This document shows, in pieces, positions 8,362 through 17,510 of a stretch of DNA of 64,000 nt. How positions within the stretch are numbered: position 1 is the first letter of the stretch; the number at the start of each line of letters is the position of its first letter. The DNA comes from Verrucosispora sp. NA02020 (GTDB lineage: Bacteria; Actinomycetota; Actinomycetes; Mycobacteriales; Micromonosporaceae), in NCBI RefSeq assembly GCF_013364215.1, contig NZ_CP054923.1, positions 682,001 to 746,000 of the forward strand. The letters run 5' to 3'. The notes beneath the pieces are model-generated. The model searched no databases. It saw only the letters and a program-made list of their open reading frames with translations, and was not told where the DNA came from. The position numbers and the translations under genes are program-made.

Positions 8362-10161
8362 TCAGGAGCCGCCCCGGGCGGCCCAGGCGTGCAGGGCGTC
8401 CCGGTCGCCGGCCTCGTCGAGGTTGATCGCCGCCTCGATCAGGGCCAGGTGCGTGAACGCCTGCGGATAGTTGCCCAGCGCGGTGCCGTCGGGGTCGAGT
8501 TGTTCGGCGTACAGACCGAGCGGGCCCGCGTAGCTGAGGAGCTGGTCGAACGCCTTGCGGGCCTCGTCCCGTCGACCGGCCAGCACCAGCGCCGAGACCA
8601 GCTCGAACGAGCAGAGCAGGAACGCGCCCTCCTCGCCGGGCAGCCCGTCGTCGGCCCGGTAGCGGCGCAACAGGGCCGGGCCGATCTCCAACTCCTGCCG
8701 GATCCGGTCGATGGTGGACTGCATCCGGGGATCGTCGCCGGGCAGGAAACCGACCAGCGGGATGCGCAGGAGGGAGGCGTCCAGCTCGGTGGAGCCGTAC
8801 GCCATCACGAAGCTGCCGACCTCTGGGTCGTAGCCGCGTTCCAGCACCTCGGCGTGGACCGCGTCGCGAGCCGTACGCCAGTGTGCGACGTCCGCCGTCC
8901 GGTCGTCGAGCAGTTCGGCCAGCCGGATGCCCCGGTCCAGGCAGACCCAGGTCATCACCTTGGCGTTGACGTAGTGCTGGCGCGGTCCACGGATCTCCCA
9001 GATGCCGTGGTCCGGCTCGCTCCACCGGTCGGCCATCACCTCGACGTGCTTGCGGAGCAACTCCCACTGCTCCTGGGTCAGCTCGCCGGTCAGCTCGTGG
9101 TACACCAGCGCGGCATCCAGGATGTGCCCGTACGTGTCGAACTGCACCTGCTCGACGGCCTCGTTGCCGACCCGGACCGGCCGGGAGCCGGCGTACCCCT
9201 CCAGGTGTTCCAGCTCGCGTTCCTCGTCGATGTGGCCGTGGATGCCGATCAGCGGCGTGAGCAGGTCACCGGAGCAGACGGAGATCAGGAAGTGCAGGTA
9301 GCGTCGACCTTCCTCGGCGTGCCCGAGGCGGAACAACGCGAGCAGCAGCAACGCCGAGTCCCGGTGCCAGGCGTACCGGTAGTCCCAGTTGCGGACCCCG
9401 CCGATGTGCTCGGGGAGGCTGGTGGTCGGCGCGGCGATCAACGCGCCGGTCTCGTCGAACGCGAGCCCGCGCAGCACCAGCGCGCTGTGCCGGACCTCGT
9501 CCGCGCCGAAGCCGGCGTAGTCGCTGCGGGTGGACCACTCCTGCCAGGTCCGGCAGGTACGCGCCAGCATCTCGTCGGCGTCGACGTCCCGGGTGGCGTC
9601 CTCGTCGTAGCCGACCAGCACGGCCGCCTCCTGGCCGGCGGAGAGTTCCGCTTCGATCCGCAGCACCCCGTCGGCGCTCTCGGCCGGCAGGTCGGTGTCG
9701 ACCCAGAGCGGGGTGTCGGCGGCCCGCCAGCGTCCGTCGACCTGTTCCCACGTGGTGTCGCGGGCACCGTGGTCGGGCCGGGGCCGGATCCGCACGTCCA
9801 GCCGGACCGTGCCCTCCTCCACCGTCACCCGGCGCACCAGCACCTTGTCCGCGCGTAGCGGCTGGGCGTCGTCGCCCGGCGCCACCGCGAGGAAGTCCTT
9901 GACGACCGCCACCCCGTCGGGCGTCGACCACCGGCTCTCCAGCACCAGCGTGTCGGGCAGATACCGCCGGGTCGGGGCGTCGCATCCGGCCACGGTGAGG
10001 TCGAGCGCGCCGCCGACCTCACGATCCAGCAGGCGGGCGAAGACGGCGTCACCGGCGAAGTGCGGCACGCAGAACCACTCGACCGCGCCGTCGGCGGCGA
10101 CCAGCGCGGCGGTGTGGGTGTCGGAGAGAAAGGCGTACGAGTCGATCGGGGGATAGGTCAT
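8362..10161 (-). CDS. Glycoside hydrolase family 15 protein (glucoamylase/trehalase type)
   Basis: 599 residues from the ATG at 10161; an upstream in-frame ATG adds a non-conserved Arg-rich leader. The N-terminal beta domain starts YPPIDSYAFLSDTHTAALV, followed by an (alpha/alpha)6 catalytic region. Family landmarks are NWDYRYAWHRDSALLLLAL, the general-acid region GIWEIRGPRQHYV, and GNYPQAFTHLALIEAA near the end. No signal peptide is visible, so it should be cytoplasmic. It hydrolyses alpha-glucosidic bonds by family membership. Actinobacterial members of this architecture include trehalases, and substrate cannot be fixed from sequence alone. Confidence 0.85.
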   Translation of the reverse strand: MTYPPIDSYAFLSDTHTAALVAADGAVEWFCVPHFAGDAVFARLLDREVGGALDLTVAGCDAPTRRYLPDTLVLESRWSTPDGVAVVKDFLAVAPGDDAQPLRADKVLVRRVTVEEGTVRLDVRIRPRPDHGARDTTWEQVDGRWRAADTPLWVDTDLPAESADGVLRIEAELSAGQEAAVLVGYDEDATRDVDADEMLARTCRTWQEWSTRSDYAGFGADEVRHSALVLRGLAFDETGALIAAPTTSLPEHIGGVRNWDYRYAWHRDSALLLLALFRLGHAEEGRRYLHFLISVCSGDLLTPLIGIHGHIDEERELEHLEGYAGSRPVRVGNEAVEQVQFDTYGHILDAALVYHELTGELTQEQWELLRKHVEVMADRWSEPDHGIWEIRGPRQHYVNAKVMTWVCLDRGIRLAELLDDRTADVAHWRTARDAVHAEVLERGYDPEVGSFVMAYGSTELDASLLRIPLVGFLPGDDPRMQSTIDRIRQELEIGPALLRRYRADDGLPGEEGAFLLCSFELVSALVLAGRRDEARKAFDQLLSYAGPLGLYAEQLDPDGTALGNYPQAFTHLALIEAAINLDEAGDRDALHAWAARGGS

Positions 10162-10274
10162 CGCAGCTCCGGGAGGACGTGGTTGCCGAATTGCTCGTTC
10201 GACACGGGTTTGGTTCATGAATACCCAGCTCGCGGCCGGGTAAGCGCCCCGCTCGCCACGGAGAAGAGGTCGTG

Positions 10275-11492
10275 ATGCCCCAGCCGTTCGTGAACTGGTC
10301 CGGCAGCCTCTCCTTCACCCCCGGTGGCAACGCCGAGCCGGCCGACGAGGACGAGGTACGCGACCTGGTGTTGCGGGCCCGCGAGTCCGGCACCCACCTG
10401 AGGCCGGTCGGCTCGGGGCACTCGTCGAGTCCACTGGTCCGCACCAACGGGACGCTGGTCAGCCTGGACCGGCTCGCCGGGGTCGTCCACCAGGACGATG
10501 ACCAGTTCACGGTCTGGGGCGGCACCCGGTTGAAGGCGCTCGGTGAGAGCCTCTACGACGCCGGTCTGGCGATGGAGAACCTCGGCGACGTCGACTACCA
10601 GTCGATCGCGGGCGCCACCGCCACCGGTACGCACGGCACCGGCGTCCGCTTCGGCAACCTCTCCACTCAGGTCACCGGGGTGCGGTTGGTGACCGGCACC
10701 GGCGAAACGCTGGACATCTCGCCGACCAGCAACGCCGAGCTGCTGCCCGCCGCGCGGCTGTCGCTCGGTGCCCTGGGCGTGGTCACCAAGATCACCATTC
10801 ACGCGCAGCCCCGCTACGAACTGCGCCGACGGGCCTGGTGCGCGCCGGTCGACTGGACCCTGGACCACCTGGCCGAGTTGCAGCACACCAACCGCAACAT
10901 GGACTTCTACTGGTACCCGCGCAGCGACCTGACCCAGATCCGCACCATGAACCGCGCCGACGACCTGCCGGAGGGGCAGATGTGGGTGGCCCGCCAGGCG
11001 CTGGAGTCGACCCCGTGGACCGAACCCCTCGAACTGGAGATCGGCCCGACCCACCGGACCATCCCACAGGACCGGGACCTGCGCTTCGAGGAGATCGAGT
11101 ACATGCTGCCGGCCGAGGCGTTCACGTCCTGCTTCGCCGAGGTCCGCAAGCGGATCCTGAACCGGCACCGGCGCGTCGTGGGGTGGCGGGTGCTGGTGCG
11201 GACCATCGCCGCCGACGACATCTGGCTCAGCAACGCGTACGACCGCCCCACCACCACCATCGCCTGCCTGCAGAACACCTCGCTGCCGTACGAGGAGTAC
11301 TTCCGCGACATGGAGGCGATCTTCCGGCAGTACGGTGGCCGACCGCACTGGGGCAAGAAGCACTGGCTGACCGCACGGGAACTGCGCCCCATCTTCCCGC
11401 ACTGGGACGACTTCCGGGAGGCACGGCGTCGACTCGACCCGGACGGGGTGTTCCTCACCCCCGACCTGGCCCGACTGCTTGAGGAGGCGTGA
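10275..11492 (+). CDS. FAD-linked D-arabinono-1,4-lactone oxidase family protein
   Basis: About 405 residues, preceded by GAGAAGAGG at 10261; the GTG at 10272 is an equally possible start. The N-terminal FAD domain (PCMH type) includes VGSGHSSSPL, with the His in the GSGHS loop that commonly carries covalent flavin in this superfamily. The C-terminal substrate domain has the HWGK motif (GGRPHWGKKHW) of aldonolactone oxidases. It probably oxidises a sugar lactone or alditol using oxygen; the substrate is unknown. It is divergent from the GH15 gene and its stop overlaps the start of the next gene (TGATG), so the two are likely translated together. Confidence 0.85.
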   Translation: MPQPFVNWSGSLSFTPGGNAEPADEDEVRDLVLRARESGTHLRPVGSGHSSSPLVRTNGTLVSLDRLAGVVHQDDDQFTVWGGTRLKALGESLYDAGLAMENLGDVDYQSIAGATATGTHGTGVRFGNLSTQVTGVRLVTGTGETLDISPTSNAELLPAARLSLGALGVVTKITIHAQPRYELRRRAWCAPVDWTLDHLAELQHTNRNMDFYWYPRSDLTQIRTMNRADDLPEGQMWVARQALESTPWTEPLELEIGPTHRTIPQDRDLRFEEIEYMLPAEAFTSCFAEVRKRILNRHRRVVGWRVLVRTIAADDIWLSNAYDRPTTTIACLQNTSLPYEEYFRDMEAIFRQYGGRPHWGKKHWLTARELRPIFPHWDDFREARRRLDPDGVFLTPDLARLLEEA

Positions 11493-11869
11493 TGGGACAG
11501 CTCGGTGGACTCGTCTGGGTGGTGCCGGGCGGACACATCCCGCTCGACAGCAACGGACCCGAACCGGAGTTCACCAGCTTCGACAAGATCTGCGTCCTCA
11601 ACACCACCGACGCCGACGCCCGGCTCACGCTCACCTTCTACTACGAGGACGCCGAGCCGGTCGGCCCGTATCGCTTCGTCGTCGGTGCCCGACGGATCCG
11701 GCACGTCCGCGTCAACGACCTGATCGATCCGGAGGCCGTCCGCCTGGACCGCCCGTACGGCTGCGTGGTGCACGCCTCGGAGCCGGTGGTGGTGCAGTTC
11801 CTGCGGCAGGACTCCCGTCTCCCGGGCACCGTCACGCTCACCGGCACCATGGCCCATCCGGCCGGGTAG
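11492..11869 (+). CDS. Sensory rhodopsin transducer (ASRT) family protein
   Basis: 125 residues, almost all beta strand, starting at an ATG that overlaps the previous stop. The opening [18 protein letters not shown], the central [16 protein letters not shown] and [10 protein letters not shown] are the hallmarks of the family founded by the soluble transducer of Anabaena sensory rhodopsin, a tetrameric small beta-sandwich protein. No rhodopsin gene is in the window. The partner here appears to be the FAD oxidase it is coupled to. A role in binding DNA or small sugar-like ligands has been discussed for the family, but the function is open. Confidence 0.75.
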   Translation: MGQLGGLVWVVPGGHIPLDSNGPEPEFTSFDKICVLNTTDADARLTLTFYYEDAEPVGPYRFVVGARRIRHVRVNDLIDPEAVRLDRPYGCVVHASEPVVVQFLRQDSRLPGTVTLTGTMAHPAG

Positions 11870-11880
11870 GCCGGGATGTA

Positions 11881-11930
11881 AGGAAGGGACCCGTACTAAC
11901 GCCTGGTGCATAGCAGGGGTCCCCTGCTTA
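11881..11930 (+). repeat. Dispersed palindromic element, copy B
   Basis: Starts AGGAAGGGACCCGTACTA, shares the centre AACGCCTGGTGCATAGCAGG with copy A read in gene direction, and lies 11 bp after the stop of the ASRT-family gene. The palindrome is less perfect than copy A. Confidence 0.7.
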
Positions 11931-11951
11931 CATCCGGGTAGGGTGCGGCCC

Positions 11952-12287
11952 GTGACCGTGCTGCGTTCCGTGCTGCTGTTCGTGCTCGCCGCCATCGCCG
12001 AGATCGGCGGGGCCTGGCTGGTGTGGCAGGGCTGGCGGGAGCATCGCGGGCTGTGGTTCGTCGCCGCCGGGGTGCTCGCCCTCGGGGCGTACGGCTTCGT
12101 CGCCACCTTCCAGCCGGACCCGAACTTCGGGCGCATCCTGGCCGCCTACGGTGGCGTCTTCGTCGCCGGTTCGCTGGCGTGGGGCATGATCTTCGACGGG
12201 TTCCGGCCGGATCGGTGGGACGTCACCGGCGCGGCGATCTGCCTGCTCGGCGTGGCCGTGATCATGTACGCCCCGCGCGGCGCCTGA
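11952..12287 (+). CDS. YnfA (UPF0060) family membrane protein
   Basis: 111 residues from the GTG at 11952, chosen because GGTAGGG lies at proper distance; a GTG at 11943 is the alternative. Four hydrophobic helices cover nearly the whole length. Family landmarks [40 protein letters not shown] and [12 protein letters not shown] are all present. YnfA proteins resemble small drug-metabolite transporters, but their substrate is unsettled. It stands alone between a repeat element and the glycosyltransferase gene, 16 bp before the latter, so the two may be co-transcribed. Confidence 0.9.
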   Translation: MTVLRSVLLFVLAAIAEIGGAWLVWQGWREHRGLWFVAAGVLALGAYGFVATFQPDPNFGRILAAYGGVFVAGSLAWGMIFDGFRPDRWDVTGAAICLLGVAVIMYAPRGA

Positions 12288-12303
12288 CGAGTAGGAGACC
12301 TCG

Positions 12304-13302
12304 ATGCGTCTGATCTTCGCCAGCCTGGCCTCGATCGGTCACGCCTACCCGATGATCCCGCTGGCCGTCGCCGCCCGCGAGGCCGGGCACGAGGTGCACT
12401 TCGCCGCCGGGGAGGCGGTGCACGCCCCGCTGGCCGCGAACGGACTACGACCGTTCCGTCCCGCCGACACGTTCTACGAGATGTACGCCGAAGACCTGGC
12501 ACCGGACCTGGAGCGGTTGGCGCCGGATCTGGTGGTGCACGGCTGGGGCGTACCCGGGGCGGCCGTCGCCGCCGCGCGGGCCGGGGTTCCCGGGCTCTGG
12601 CACGGCTTCGGCCGGATGTTCCCGCCGCATATCGGCCTGGAGTCGCCGACCGCGATCGCCGACGCACCCGGGCGGCCGCACCTGGACATCTGCCCACCGT
12701 CGTTGCAGGACGCCACGTTCGCCGCGACGGCCGAGCGGATCGTCCTGCGGCCCGTCCCGTTCTCGGCACCGGGACCGACGCCGACCTGGGACGACGACAG
12801 GTCAGGGCCGCTGGTCTATCTGACCTTCGGGACCGCCTTCGGGACCGCTGACCTGGTGACGACCGCCGTCGCCGGGCTGGCTCGGCTGGGGGCCCGGGTG
12901 GTGGTGGCCGCCGGGCGGGTGCCGGTGGAGGAGATCGGCGTCGTACCGGCCGACGTGGTCGTGCGGGAGTGGGTGCCGCAGGCGGAGGTGCTGCCCCAGG
13001 CGGACCTGGTGGTGCACCACGGCGGCAGCGGCACCACGCTCGGTGCCCTCACCGCCGGTCTGCCGCAACTGATCCTCCCGCAGGGCGCCGACCAGTTCGC
13101 CAACGCCGACGCCGTGGTGGCCGCCGGTGCGGGGCTGCGGTTGCGGCCCGACGAGGTGTCCGCCGAGGCGGTCGCCGAGCAGGCCGCGCGCCTGCTGCCG
13201 CGCCGGTCGGCGCATCGTGAGGCCGCCGCCGCGCTGGCCCGGGAGATCGCCGCGATGCCGGGGCCGACCGAGGTGGCGCGGCGACTCCCTGAGTACGCCT
13301 GA
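12304..13302 (+). CDS. UDP-glycosyltransferase family (GT1/MGT-like) protein
   Basis: 332 residues with a TAGGAG ribosome site. It has a two-domain GT-B layout: the N-terminal acceptor half begins MRLIFASLASIGHAYPMIPL, and the C-terminal donor half holds VREWVPQAEVLPQADLVVHHGGSGTT, the nucleotide-sugar binding motif with its conserved HHGGSGTT. It is shorter than typical antibiotic glycosyltransferases (about 400), with the interdomain part reduced. Such enzymes move a sugar from a nucleotide donor to a small-molecule acceptor in the cytoplasm. No biosynthetic cluster surrounds it, so the acceptor is unknown; detoxification is possible. Confidence 0.85.
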   Translation: MRLIFASLASIGHAYPMIPLAVAAREAGHEVHFAAGEAVHAPLAANGLRPFRPADTFYEMYAEDLAPDLERLAPDLVVHGWGVPGAAVAAARAGVPGLWHGFGRMFPPHIGLESPTAIADAPGRPHLDICPPSLQDATFAATAERIVLRPVPFSAPGPTPTWDDDRSGPLVYLTFGTAFGTADLVTTAVAGLARLGARVVVAAGRVPVEEIGVVPADVVVREWVPQAEVLPQADLVVHHGGSGTTLGALTAGLPQLILPQGADQFANADAVVAAGAGLRLRPDEVSAEAVAEQAARLLPRRSAHREAAAALAREIAAMPGPTEVARRLPEYA

Positions 13303-13529
13303 CCCGAGCGCGCGGCGGCGATCCGGCCGGACGGTGCCGCGTCGTCGATCCCGGCCGGAGGCCGCGTAGCCGACATCGCGGGTGGGTCGGCACGCCGACA
13401 GGGGCTGGACCGGCGACACCGTCGCAGTGACCATAGGTAGCGGTCCGAACGCCTTCAGCGACGAAGTCGGTGGTCCTCGTCCGGCGCGCGACGGGGCGCC
13501 GCGCCGTCACCGCCCCAGGAGGTACGCCC

Positions 13530-15509
13530 ATGGCCGTCACCCCGACCCGACGTCGTGTCCGCCCTCCGCGCTCCACGCCGGTGCCCACCGAGTCGGTGCT
13601 GCCCGAGCTGCGGACGATGTGGTGGGAGACCGGGATGCGGGCCCGGACGGAGGCCGGCCTGTTCGCCGTCTTCGCCGAACTTCCCAAGCTGGTCTGGGCG
13701 GCGCTGCGGATCAGTTGGCGGGCGGACCGGCTGCGTACCTCGGTGGTGGCCGTGGCGACGGTCGGCGCGGGGGTGATGTCGGCGTTCGGGCTGCTGGCGA
13801 CGCAGCGGGTGCTGGTGGAGCTGTTCGCCGGTGGGCCGACCGGGGACAAGGTGGTGGCGGCGCTGCCGGCGCTCGCGGTGCTGGCGGCGGCGACCGCAGT
13901 GCGGTCCGGCATGGCGATCGCCACCGGGTACGCGTTGAACGGGCTGACGCCCCGGGTGAGCCGGGAGGTGGAGCGGGGCCTGTTCGAGGTGACCACGGCG
14001 GTCCGGTTGGAGGCGTTCGACGCGGACGCGTTCGCCGACGACATGGAACGGGCGTCGAGGGGCACCGACTCGGCGGTCAGTCTGGTGCCGGCCTCGATGA
14101 ACCTGCTCGCCGGGTTCGTCGGCGTGGTGGCGGTGGCCGTGGCCGTGGTGGTGGTCCACCCGTTGTTGCTGCTGGCGTTGCTGGTCGCGACGGTGCCGAA
14201 CGCCTGGGCGTCGCTGCGCGCCGGACACCTGCACTACCGGACCTACATCGCCGGCTCGGTGCGGCGACGGCGGATGTGGTTGCTGCACCGGCTGATGGCC
14301 GAACGGGACTCGGCACCGGAGCTGCGCTCGTACGGGCTGCGCCGGTTCCTGCTCGACCAGCACGACCGGGTGATGGGGGTGGAGACCGACATCCAGCTCG
14401 CGTTGGCCCGCCGGGTCACCACGACCACCACGGTGGGGTCGCTCGTCGGCGGTGTCGCCACCGGTCTGGTCTACGTCCTGCTCGGCCTCTTGCTCATCGA
14501 CGGGCAGATCCCGCTCGCCGCCGCGGCGACGTGTGTGATCGCGGTGCAGGCGGCGCAGCGTTCGCTCTCCGTGGTGACCTTCCAGATGGACCGGGTCTAC
14601 ACCGAGGGTCAGCACTTCCGCGACTACACCGGCTTCATGACGCGGGCCGCCGGGTACCTGCCGGAGGCGGTGGACGCCGTGCCGCCGGAGCGGTTGCGGG
14701 AGTTGACCGTCGACGGGGTGAGCCTGCGCTACCCGGAGCGGGACGACCTGGCCGTCGACGGGGTGACGCTGACCGTCCGGGCGGGGCAGACCGTGGCGTT
14801 CGTCGGGGAGAACGGTTCCGGCAAGAGCACTCTCGCCGCGTTGATCGCCTCCCTGCGTACCCCCACCGAGGGGACGATCCGGTGGAACGGGCGGGCGCTG
14901 ACCGAGTGGGACCGGGACGGCCTGCGCGGTCGGATCGCCGTGGTCACGCAGGAGTACCACAAGTGGCCGTTCACCGCCGCCACGAACATCGCCATCGGCG
15001 ACATCGAGGGCGAGGTCCGGCAGGACCGGATCGAGGCGGCGGCGGCCCGTGCGGTCGCCGACGAGATGATCCGCGACTTGCCGTACGGGTACGAGACGCT
15101 GCTCGACCGGACCTTCGCCAACGGGCAGGACCTCTCCGGCGGTCAGTGGCAGCGGATCACCGCCGCCCGTGGTTTTCTGCGCGATGCGGAGTTGCTGGTA
15201 ATGGACGAGCCCTCCTCGGCGCTCGACCCGAGGGCGGAGGACGCACTGTTCCAGGCGATCCGCGACCGGCAGGGGCGGGCGACCACGATCCTCATCACGC
15301 ACCGGCTGGCCAACGTCCGGCACGCCGACCGGATCTTCGTGCTGCACCACGGTCGCCTGGTCGAGGCCGGCACCCACGACGAACTGATGGCCGCCGCCGG
15401 CCGTTACGCCGACCTGTTCACCCTTCAGGCGGCCGGGTACGGTCCGGTCGACCGGCTGCCGGGCCCGCGACCGCCGGCCACGTCGGCCCCGGGCAGCACC
15501 GAGTCCTGA
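13530..15509 (+). CDS. ABC exporter, fused membrane and ATPase domains
   Basis: 659 residues from the ATG at 13530 after AGGAGG; an in-frame codon 20 residues earlier lacks a ribosome site. The first about 400 residues form a six-helix exporter domain. The ATPase domain has Walker A GENGSGKST, signature LSGGQWQR, Walker B ELLVMDEPSSALD and a His switch in LITHRLANVRHADRI. One such half-transporter would work as a homodimer. The substrate is not indicated by neighbours (a glycosyltransferase upstream, a royal-jelly family protein downstream). The 227-bp gap before it holds no gene. Confidence 0.88.
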   Translation: MAVTPTRRRVRPPRSTPVPTESVLPELRTMWWETGMRARTEAGLFAVFAELPKLVWAALRISWRADRLRTSVVAVATVGAGVMSAFGLLATQRVLVELFAGGPTGDKVVAALPALAVLAAATAVRSGMAIATGYALNGLTPRVSREVERGLFEVTTAVRLEAFDADAFADDMERASRGTDSAVSLVPASMNLLAGFVGVVAVAVAVVVVHPLLLLALLVATVPNAWASLRAGHLHYRTYIAGSVRRRRMWLLHRLMAERDSAPELRSYGLRRFLLDQHDRVMGVETDIQLALARRVTTTTTVGSLVGGVATGLVYVLLGLLLIDGQIPLAAAATCVIAVQAAQRSLSVVTFQMDRVYTEGQHFRDYTGFMTRAAGYLPEAVDAVPPERLRELTVDGVSLRYPERDDLAVDGVTLTVRAGQTVAFVGENGSGKSTLAALIASLRTPTEGTIRWNGRALTEWDRDGLRGRIAVVTQEYHKWPFTAATNIAIGDIEGEVRQDRIEAAAARAVADEMIRDLPYGYETLLDRTFANGQDLSGGQWQRITAARGFLRDAELLVMDEPSSALDPRAEDALFQAIRDRQGRATTILITHRLANVRHADRIFVLHHGRLVEAGTHDELMAAAGRYADLFTLQAAGYGPVDRLPGPRPPATSAPGSTES

Positions 15510-15662
15510 CCTTTTCGAATGTCTGGTTTAGCCATTTTCGTCCCTCCGTGAACGCGGAAGGGCGCAGGCTGCCGGTCATGGCCAGCGCCCGACCGTCGGT
15601 GTTGGTCACCCGGGCGGTCACCACTGGAAACCCGCCGGTGCCCGGCTCGGCTGCCGATCTAA

Positions 15663-15692
15663 GGACTAAAAACCCTAATGGGTTATAAGTCC
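15663..15692. promoter_or_regulatory. AT-rich imperfect palindrome
   Basis: GGACT, then A-rich, ACCC-TAAT-GGGT, T/A-rich, AGTCC: a 30-bp dyad with two mismatched pairs. It sits 72 bp ahead of the next start in DNA much poorer in GC than its surroundings. It could be an operator for the downstream gene or a terminator for the ABC exporter. Confidence 0.4.
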
Positions 15693-15764
15693 GTTTGCCT
15701 GACGCGGCGTTTGTCGCCCACGGCGGTGGGAACGGGAAGCGGCACCGACAGTCAGGAGCGGGGC

Positions 15765-16865
15765 ATGAGTCAACCGGTGCCGGGCGAGCCCGTCGGCGAA
15801 CTGGAACTCGTCCACACCTTCACCGGGCCGATGCCGACCGGGGTGAGCGTCTCGCACACCGGCCGGATCTTCGTCACCTTCCCCCGGTGGGGCGACGAGG
15901 TCCCCGCCACGGTGGTCGAGCTGCGCGACGGTGCCGAGGTGCCGTACCCGGATCCGGAGTGGAACCAGCCGGGCGGCGACGACGACGTGGGGGCGTTCGT
16001 CTCGGTGCAGAGCATCGTGGTCGACCCGGCCGACCGGCTCTGGGTGCTCGACACCGGCAGCCCGATGTTCCAGCCCACCCGGCCCGGCGGCCCCAAACTC
16101 GTCCGCGTCGACCTGACCACCGACACCGTCGCCCAGGTGATCACTTTCCCGCCGGACGTGGCGCTGCCCACCACCTACCTCAACGACGTACGGTTCGACC
16201 TGCGGCGCGGGGCCGCCGGGATCGCGTACGTCACCGACTCGGCGGTCGCCGGGGCGAACGGGATCATCGTCGTGGACCTCGACACCGGCGCCTCGTGGCG
16301 GCGGCTGCACGAGCACCCGTCCACCAAACCGGAGCCGCTGTCCCGCTTCCGGCCGGTGGTGGAGGGCCGCCCGTTCCTGGAGCGGCCGGCGCAGGGGCCA
16401 CCGAAACCGGTCACCGTCGGCTCGGACGGCATCGCCATCTCCGCCGACGGGACCCGACTCCACTTCTGCGCGCTCGCCTCACGCCAGTGGTACAGCGTGT
16501 CCACCGACGCCCTGGTGGACGTCTCGCTCGGCGAGGACGAGGTGGCCGCCACCGTCCGGCACGAGGGCGACAAGGGCACCGGGTCGGACGGCCTGGAGAG
16601 CGACGACGCCGGGCGGATCTACCTGACGTCGTACGAGCACAACGCGGTGCTCCGCCGCCGCAGGGACGGCGACTACGAGACGGTGGTGCACGATCCCCGC
16701 CTGCTCTGGCCGGACAGCATGTCGGTGGCCGTCGACGGGTATCTCTACGTGACCGCCAACCAACTCCACCGGCAGGCCGTGTACCACCGGGGCGAGGACC
16801 TGCGCCGCAAGCCGTACGCGTTGTTCCGGACCCGGATCGACGCCGGGCCGGTGCTCTTGCGCTGA
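15765..16865 (+). CDS. Major royal jelly protein/Yellow-related beta-propeller
   Basis: 366 residues from the ATG at 15765 (ribosome site CAGGAGCGGGG). The sequence shows repeated beta-propeller blades with family landmarks LWVLDTGSPMF, YLNDVRFDLR, AYVTDSAVAG, GIAISADGTRLHFC and WPDSMSVAVDGYLYVT. Bacterial members are annotated as L-dopachrome tautomerase-related, and some act as lactonase-like propellers. No signal peptide is visible. The reaction is unknown. It is convergent with the CopC gene (7 bp between stops). Confidence 0.8.
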   Translation: MSQPVPGEPVGELELVHTFTGPMPTGVSVSHTGRIFVTFPRWGDEVPATVVELRDGAEVPYPDPEWNQPGGDDDVGAFVSVQSIVVDPADRLWVLDTGSPMFQPTRPGGPKLVRVDLTTDTVAQVITFPPDVALPTTYLNDVRFDLRRGAAGIAYVTDSAVAGANGIIVVDLDTGASWRRLHEHPSTKPEPLSRFRPVVEGRPFLERPAQGPPKPVTVGSDGIAISADGTRLHFCALASRQWYSVSTDALVDVSLGEDEVAATVRHEGDKGTGSDGLESDDAGRIYLTSYEHNAVLRRRRDGDYETVVHDPRLLWPDSMSVAVDGYLYVTANQLHRQAVYHRGEDLRRKPYALFRTRIDAGPVLLR

Positions 16866-16872
16866 GCCGGGC

Positions 16873-17493
16873 TCACTGCCCGGCGGTGCGACGGCGGCGC
16901 AGCAGGAACACCGCCGCTCCGACCGCCAGGATGACCAGCACCCCGGCGCCGACCAACAGCCCCACCGGGGTCGAGTCGTCGTCGGCGTCGCTCGCGGCGG
17001 GACTGGTGGAGACGGTCGGCTCGGCCGACGGGGTGGTCTCGGTCGGCTCCGGGCTGGGCGTGGGGCTCGGGGTCGGGCTGGGGGTCGGCTCGGCGGTGGC
17101 GGTCGGGTCGGCCACGGTGAACGTGTACGACCCCTGCACCGGGTGCCCGTCGGCGGAGACGATCCGGTACGCCACCGTGTAGACGCCGTTGACCAGCGGC
17201 TCGTCGATGGTGACCGTGCCCTTGGTGCCGTCCACCTCCGGCTCGCTGGTGGCCACCTTCTCCTTGTCCGCGTCACTGAGCGTGATCGTGGTGTAGTCCG
17301 GGTTCAGCCGCTGGAGGAACTGCAGGGTGACCTTGGTCGGCGCCTTCTTGACCTCGGCGTCCTGCGCCGGGGTGGCCTTGGTCAGCACGTTGTGCGCGTA
17401 CGCGGGGGAGGCGGGCGTGGCCAGCAGCGCCGTGGCGGCCAGCAGCGAGGCGGCCAGCGCGGCGGTGACCCGGTGGCGGAGGCGGGTGGACAT
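16873..17493 (-). CDS. CopC-domain copper-binding protein with C-terminal anchor
   Basis: 206 residues. A signal peptide ends at SPAYA, leaving the mature protein to begin with His (HNVLTKATPAQDAEV), the usual N-terminal Cu(II) ligand of CopC domains. The beta-barrel domain runs to about residue 128 and ends with SADGHPVQGSYTFTV, supplying the second His. A Thr/Pro/Ser/Glu linker (about 130-170) and one membrane helix plus Arg stop sequence anchor it outside the membrane. It is last in a three-gene set with Dyp peroxidase and PCu(A)C, so it should act in extracytoplasmic copper handling. Confidence 0.9.
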   Translation of the reverse strand: MSTRLRHRVTAALAASLLAATALLATPASPAYAHNVLTKATPAQDAEVKKAPTKVTLQFLQRLNPDYTTITLSDADKEKVATSEPEVDGTKGTVTIDEPLVNGVYTVAYRIVSADGHPVQGSYTFTVADPTATAEPTPSPTPSPTPSPEPTETTPSAEPTVSTSPAASDADDDSTPVGLLVGAGVLVILAVGAAVFLLRRRRTAGQ

Positions 17494-17510
17494 GCGGGTG
17501 ATTCTCCTCG

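Noticed and set aside
10202..10250. Sigma-B type promoter (GTTT and GGGTA boxes) between GH15 and the oxidase
   Set aside because: Boxes are about 26 bp apart, too far for the known spacing.
13382..15688. 768-codon plus-strand frame overlapping the ABC exporter
   Set aside because: Out of frame with clear Walker and signature motifs; Arg/Gly-rich shadow.
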